64,000 nt of DNA from Methylobacterium hispanicum (GTDB lineage: Bacteria > Pseudomonadota > Alphaproteobacteria > Rhizobiales > Beijerinckiaceae). Below are positions 60,375-64,000 of this stretch, piece by piece. Position 1 is the first letter of the stretch. Each line of letters starts with the position of its first letter. The position numbers and the translations under genes were made by a program. The notes under the pieces were generated by a model. The model had not been told where the DNA came from and did no database searches. It saw only the letters and a program-made list of their open reading frames with translations. Location: the NCBI RefSeq assembly GCF_022179285.1, contig NZ_BPQO01000008.1:159716-223715 (forward strand), given 5' to 3'.

Positions 60375-61484
60375 TCAGGTCCAGTAGAGCACGCGGGCCG
60401 TCGGTAGCTCGCGGGCGAGCGCGGCGTGCAGGCCGGCCCGCATCTCGGCCATCAGGTCCTTCGGCAGCACGTACTTCACCGAGCCGAACTTGGTGAATTT
60501 CCGGGTGCGCTTGGCCTCGTCGAGCGGCAGGTCGGAGCCCGGGTACCAGCTCTGCAAGACCTCCTTCGAGCCCGGCGTGAACCGATGGGTGATCAGCTCC
60601 GCGGTGAGATCGAGGTCGGGCACGCCGGCGAGCGCGTCGGCCGCGTCCCGGATCAGATCCGCATAGGCCGCCTGCCAGTCCGGGATCGGCAGGATCGGCG
60701 CGATCGTGAGCCCGACCGGGTAGCCGGCGAGCGCGACCGAGCGCATCGCCCGGAGCCGCGCGTCGAGGGAGGCGGTGCCGCCCTCGTAGCGGGCGGCACC
60801 GCGCGCGTTGACCGAGAAGCGGATGCGGGTGCGCCGTCCGTGGGGGAGATCGAGCAGCGGCTCGACCGCCGCGAACTTGGTGGTGAAGCGCAGCTGTACG
60901 GGGGCGTTCCAGGCGCCGAAATGCCGGATCGCCGCCGAGAGCGAGCCGGTCAGGTGCTCGATGCCGAGCGGGTCGGTGTAGCAGGAGGCCTCGAAGGTGG
61001 TGCCCTCGTGGACCCGCGCGTCCGAGGCCGAGGTGACGGCCCCGCGCCCGGCGTACCCGTCGAGGTTTTCCAGGATCCTGTCGAGGTTGGCGTAGGCCCG
61101 CGTCACCGGCGGGCCGGAGAGCGAGCCGGCGAGGTAGCAGTACTGGCAATGGGCCGGGCAGCCCTCGGCGAGGTCGAAGCGCCAGTCGGCCGAGGGCGGG
61201 ATCGGCTGCAGCCTCAGCTTCGTCGGCGGCGCGACGACGAGGGCGAGGGTCGCCTTGGCCTCGGCGTAGGCCCGGCGCGGATCGGTGTGGCGCAGGCCGT
61301 TGAGCCGGTTGGCGGCCAGCCGCTCGACCGGAAGCCCCAGCGCCTCCGCGCGGGCCAGCATGGCGCGGCCGTGGGCGTGCTCCAGGGCGGCGGGCGTCAC
61401 CAGGACGCGCCGCGGGCGCCAGAGCCGGTCCGGCCGGTCGGCGCGCGCTGTCCGGGACGGTGGTTCGGCGAGGGCGGGTTCCAT
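60375..61484 (-). CDS. Spore photoproduct lyase homologue (radical SAM)
   Basis: A 369-residue radical SAM protein of the SPL family, which repairs the UV lesion 5-thyminyl-5,6-dihydrothymine. The [4Fe-4S] Cys cluster CPAHCQYC gives Cys109, Cys113 and Cys116. Cys168 in FEASCYTDP lies where the H-atom-donor Cys141 of the Bacillus enzyme is found. The rest of the SPL fold (LRFTTKFAAVEPLLDLPHGRRTRIRFSVN) is well kept. The organism does not form spores, so the role is probably repair of another photolesion or of another DNA or RNA damage. It heads an operon with a 2H phosphoesterase and a PAP2 phosphatase. A longer start at 61538 is possible. Confidence 0.88.
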   Translation of the reverse strand: MEPALAEPPSRTARADRPDRLWRPRRVLVTPAALEHAHGRAMLARAEALGLPVERLAANRLNGLRHTDPRRAYAEAKATLALVVAPPTKLRLQPIPPSADWRFDLAEGCPAHCQYCYLAGSLSGPPVTRAYANLDRILENLDGYAGRGAVTSASDARVHEGTTFEASCYTDPLGIEHLTGSLSAAIRHFGAWNAPVQLRFTTKFAAVEPLLDLPHGRRTRIRFSVNARGAARYEGGTASLDARLRAMRSVALAGYPVGLTIAPILPIPDWQAAYADLIRDAADALAGVPDLDLTAELITHRFTPGSKEVLQSWYPGSDLPLDEAKRTRKFTKFGSVKYVLPKDLMAEMRAGLHAALARELPTARVLYWT

Positions 61485-61558
61485 CCCCGGCGCAACGCCG
61501 CACCGTACGGCCAGGCTCCGGCCTATCGCCGGGGACACCCCGCGGCTAAAGCACCCGC

Positions 61559-62494
61559 ATGTTGAGAAAGCGCTGGGACACGGTGCACGAGGGGCACGAC
61601 GGCTGGCTGTTCCTGACCGGGGGCAGCAACCGGGTGATGGACCGCTACGCCCGGGGCCCGCGCCACTGGTGGCACCTGCGCGCCTGGGCGCGGCTGATGG
61701 AGGCCCGCGCCGCCCGCGCCGCCCGGCTCGGCATCCGCTGCCTGCACGTGATCGTGCCGGAGAAGCTCTCGGTCTACGAGAACCTGACCGATGGCCTGCC
61801 CTACGACCCGGCCCGGGCCTCGACGCGCCGGCTCGCGCGACGCCTTGCCGGCAAACCGTACTATCTCGACCTGCTCGCCCCCTTGCGTGCCGCCCGCGAC
61901 GGGCCGGTGCCGCTCTACCAGCGCACCGACACCCACTGGACGGTGGAAGGCTGCCTGCTGGCCTACCGGGAGATCATGCGGGCGCTGGCCGCCGTGCCGC
62001 CGGCCGACATCGCCGAGCGGCCGGACTTCGCCCACGAGACCGTGCTCGACCTCGGCGAGAAGGTGCCGCACCGGCCGACCGAGCGCCTGCGGCGCCCACG
62101 CATCCTGCGCGACGCCGTGCGGGTCGAGACCGGGCCCCTGCTCGCGGCCTACGAGGCGGAGGGCCGCGCCCAGGACCTCCACGTCGGCGCCCATGTGGTC
62201 TACCGGAACGCACAGGCCCCGGACCCGCGCCGCCTCGTCCTGTTCGGCGATTCCTGCGCGCATTTCTCGCCGATCCTGCTGACCGGCTACCTCGCGGAGA
62301 GCTTCGCCGAGGTGCACTTCGTCTGGTCGGCGGCGCTCGACTGGGGCTACATCGCGCGGGTCAGACCGGACATCCTGCTGTTCGAGCTGGCCGAGCGCTT
62401 CCTCGCCCGCCTGCCGGCCGACGATTTCGACGTGGCCGCCGGCTGTCGGCAGGGCAGGACGGCGCCCTGGCCGGACGGCGCGCAGCCGCGTTGA
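61559..62494 (+). CDS. SGNH-like (AlgX/AlgJ-type) protein
   Basis: A 311-residue protein of the AlgX/AlgJ SGNH-like family, which O-acetylates or handles exopolysaccharides. The N-terminal hallmark GHDGWLFLTGGSNRVM is at about 12-27. The catalytic-type residues are Asp124 and His126 in TDTHWT and Ser232 in FGDSCAH. No signal peptide or membrane helix is visible, unlike AlgX, so it may act inside the cell or with glycosyltransferases encoded elsewhere; none are adjacent. The gene is divergent from the SPL homologue across 74 bp. Confidence 0.8.
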   Translation: MLRKRWDTVHEGHDGWLFLTGGSNRVMDRYARGPRHWWHLRAWARLMEARAARAARLGIRCLHVIVPEKLSVYENLTDGLPYDPARASTRRLARRLAGKPYYLDLLAPLRAARDGPVPLYQRTDTHWTVEGCLLAYREIMRALAAVPPADIAERPDFAHETVLDLGEKVPHRPTERLRRPRILRDAVRVETGPLLAAYEAEGRAQDLHVGAHVVYRNAQAPDPRRLVLFGDSCAHFSPILLTGYLAESFAEVHFVWSAALDWGYIARVRPDILLFELAERFLARLPADDFDVAAGCRQGRTAPWPDGAQPR

Positions 62495-62497
62495 GGA

Positions 62498-62722
62498 TCA
62501 GTTGAGGAACTGCATCGCCTCGCCGCTCTCAAGCGCCGCGGTCTGAGCCCGCAGGACCGATTCCGGCATGCCGGCCAGAGCCAGCAGACAGGTGACGAGG
62601 ACCAGGAGGCAGGCAAGCGCCCCCGTCACGACGTCGGCGTGGCGGCGCAGGGTGTGGATCAACAGGCAACCGAGGGTGAACAGCGAGGCTTCGGCAACCG
62701 GCAGGGTAAGGACGAACGACAT
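62498..62722 (-). CDS. Small two-helix membrane protein
   Basis: A 74-residue protein with two hydrophobic helices (VLTLPVAEASLFTLGCLLI, about 3-21, and VVTGALACLLVLVTCLLALAG, about 31-51) and a short C-terminal tail. The ATG follows ggagcgctcg. It is convergent with the AlgX-like gene, 3 bp apart. Function unknown; unrelated to known small proteins that I can name. Confidence 0.5.
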   Translation of the reverse strand: MSFVLTLPVAEASLFTLGCLLIHTLRRHADVVTGALACLLVLVTCLLALAGMPESVLRAQTAALESGEAMQFLN

Positions 62723-62912
62723 CGAGCGCTCCGCGCAGCACGTGCGGCGTATGGTGCGACGCACAAAAGAGTGCGCTGCACAAAGCAGAAAGTGGGCCTG
62801 CCGTCCGCGTTTTCAGGCCCCGTCCGGGCTTTTCGGACCCTGGTATGCGCCCATCTCATGCCAAGCGCTCGAGGCGCAGGCGGTGCGCCCGGCTGGGCGT
62901 GGGGAGGCGGCG

Positions 62913-63890
62913 ATGGGTTTGCTGGTCGACGGCGTCTGGCAGGACCAGTGGTACGACACGAAGTCCAGCGGCGGACGCTTCGAGCGCAAGGCCTCGGCCT
63001 ACCGCAACTGGGTCACCGCCGACGGCGCGCCGGGGCCGTCCGGCGAGGGCGGCTTCCCGGGCGAGGCCGGGCGCTACCACCTCTACGTCTCGCTCTCATG
63101 TCCGTGGGCGCACCGCACGCTGATCGTGCGCGCCCTCAAAGGGCTCGAAGAGGCGATCTCGGTCTCGGTGGTCGATCCGCACATGGGCGCGGAGGGCTGG
63201 GTCTTCGGCAACACCCCCGGCGCGACGCCGGACGCACTCCACGGCGCGCAACGCCTCTACGAGGTCTACCTGAAGGCCGACCCGCACTACACGGGCCGGG
63301 TCACCGTGCCGGTGCTCTGGGACAAGCGGCGCGGCACGATCGTCTCGAACGAGTCGGCCGAGATCATCCGCATGCTCAACGACGCCTTCGGCGCGGGCGG
63401 GCCCGATCTCTGCCCGGCCGACCTGCGGGACGCGATCGACGCGATCAACGCCCGCGTCTACGAGCGGGTGAACAACGGCGTCTACCGGGCGGGCTTCGCC
63501 ACCACCGAGGAGGCCTACGCGGAGGCCTACGAGGCCCTGTTCGCGGAACTCGACGCGCTGGAAGAGCGCCTCGACCGGAGCCGCTTCCTCTGCGGCGACC
63601 GGCTCACCGAGGCCGACATCCGCCTGTTCACCACGCTGGTGCGCTTCGACGCGGTCTATGTCGGGCACTTCAAGTGCAACCGGCAGCGCATCGCCGACTA
63701 CCCGAACCTGTCGAACTACCTGCGCGACCTCTACGCCCTGCCGGGCGTCGCCGCGACGGTGAACCTCGACCACATCAAGCAGCACTATTACTGGAGCCAC
63801 ACCACCCTCAACCCGACCCGCATCGTGCCGCTCGGGCCGCGGCTCGACTTCACGGCGCCGAACGACCGGGCCCTGCGCTTCGGGACCTGA
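62913..63890 (+). CDS. Glutathionyl-hydroquinone reductase-like glutathione transferase (YqjG/Xi class)
   Basis: A 325-residue cytoplasmic enzyme. The catalytic Cys63 lies in SLSCPWAHR, the signature of Xi-class glutathione transferases, which reduce glutathionyl-hydroquinones. A C-terminal helical GST domain holds the conserved NNGVYRAGFATTEEAY and FDAVYVGHFKCNRQRI segments. The ATG has a strong site (ggggaggcggcg). The stop codon directly abuts the inverted repeat of an insertion sequence, so the last residues could have been changed by the insertion. Confidence 0.92.
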   Translation: MGLLVDGVWQDQWYDTKSSGGRFERKASAYRNWVTADGAPGPSGEGGFPGEAGRYHLYVSLSCPWAHRTLIVRALKGLEEAISVSVVDPHMGAEGWVFGNTPGATPDALHGAQRLYEVYLKADPHYTGRVTVPVLWDKRRGTIVSNESAEIIRMLNDAFGAGGPDLCPADLRDAIDAINARVYERVNNGVYRAGFATTEEAYAEAYEALFAELDALEERLDRSRFLCGDRLTEADIRLFTTLVRFDAVYVGHFKCNRQRIADYPNLSNYLRDLYALPGVAATVNLDHIKQHYYWSHTTLNPTRIVPLGPRLDFTAPNDRALRFGT

Positions 63891-64000
63891 GAGCCTGTTT
63901 GAGGACGAAACCTCAGGCTGGATTGTTGAGGGCGTTGGCGGCCATGAGGCAGGCGACGCAGGCAAGACGGCCGGTCGCGACATCAAGGCGGCCGGCGCGC
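63891..64000. mobile_element. Insertion sequence terminus, partial at window end
   Basis: Sequence after the GST stop (gagcctgtttgaggacg...) looks like the terminal inverted repeat of an IS5-type element and is followed on the minus strand by the end of a transposase. Only one end is visible. The target-site duplication cannot be judged here. Confidence 0.65.
63913..64000 (-). CDS. Transposase C-terminus (partial)
   Basis: The minus-strand frame is open from the window edge and ends with a TGA at 63915-63913. It encodes about 28 residues, ending VACLMAANALNNPA, which resemble the C-termini of IS5-family DDE transposases. The rest lies outside the window. Confidence 0.6.
   Translation of the reverse strand, partial: RAGRLDVATGRLACVACLMAANALNNPA

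Overview
This 64 kb window is chromosomal DNA from a GC-rich alphaproteobacterium of the Hyphomicrobiales, most likely Methylobacterium or a close relative. That placement is an inference from gene content and order: a nepR-ecfG general-stress pair, an alphaproteobacterial LexA box (GTTC-N7-GTTC), the trpG-trpD-trpC-moaC-moeA-lexA order, phbA-phbB divergent from phaR, and intergenic palindromic repeats of the type common in Methylobacterium. Most genes are core housekeeping genes, interleaved with a few accessory cassettes.

Layout. 1-2.9 kb: the end of an NAD(P)HX dehydratase gene, a multicopper-oxidase-fold protein that has lost most copper ligands, and a nest of inverted repeats. 2.9-9.7 kb: tRNA-Leu, then the proteostasis block tig-clpP-clpX-lon. 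9.7-14.8 kb: a HyuE-like racemase, tRNA-Val, an arsenic cassette (arsH divergent from arsR-arsC-acr3) and an AraC regulator. 15.5-18.2 kb: a GGDEF-EAL protein followed by a BLUF blue-light receptor, a likely light/c-di-GMP module. 18.3-21.6 kb: a CoA-transferase, HMG-CoA-lyase-like, TRAP binding-protein operon. 22-28 kb: gltA, gltX, comEC and lexA with its SOS box. 28-32.6 kb: molybdenum cofactor and tryptophan genes. 32.6-39.4 kb: rnr, a flavin reductase, tRNA-Thr, nepR-ecfG, a phospholipid methyltransferase and dnaJ.

39.6-48.4 kb: a repeat, a PEP-carboxylase-like protein with altered active-site motifs, small envelope proteins, a DUF985 cupin, the PHB genes phbB and phbA with phaR, and rpmF. 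48.6-57.7 kb: a helix-hairpin-helix secreted protein, a TerC protein, a YegS-type lipid kinase, two Ala/Pro-rich envelope proteins (one with a degenerate nuclease-like domain), a QmcA/NfeD pair, and dnaK with a strong heat-shock promoter and terminator. 58-64 kb: a secreted hypothetical protein, an operon of a spore-photoproduct-lyase homologue, a 2H phosphoesterase and a PAP2 phosphatase, an AlgX-like SGNH protein, an omega/Xi-type glutathione transferase, and the edge of an insertion sequence that abuts the transferase stop codon.

The most interesting items are the BLUF/c-di-GMP pair, the SPL-2H-PAP2 operon in a lineage that does not sporulate, the PEPC homologue with altered catalytic motifs, the copper-site-stripped multicopper oxidase, and the CoA-transferase/lyase/TRAP cassette without permease subunits. 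No CRISPR array, rRNA gene, integrase or prophage was seen. Start codons were chosen from ribosome-binding sites and overlaps; several genes appear to use GTG or TTG.
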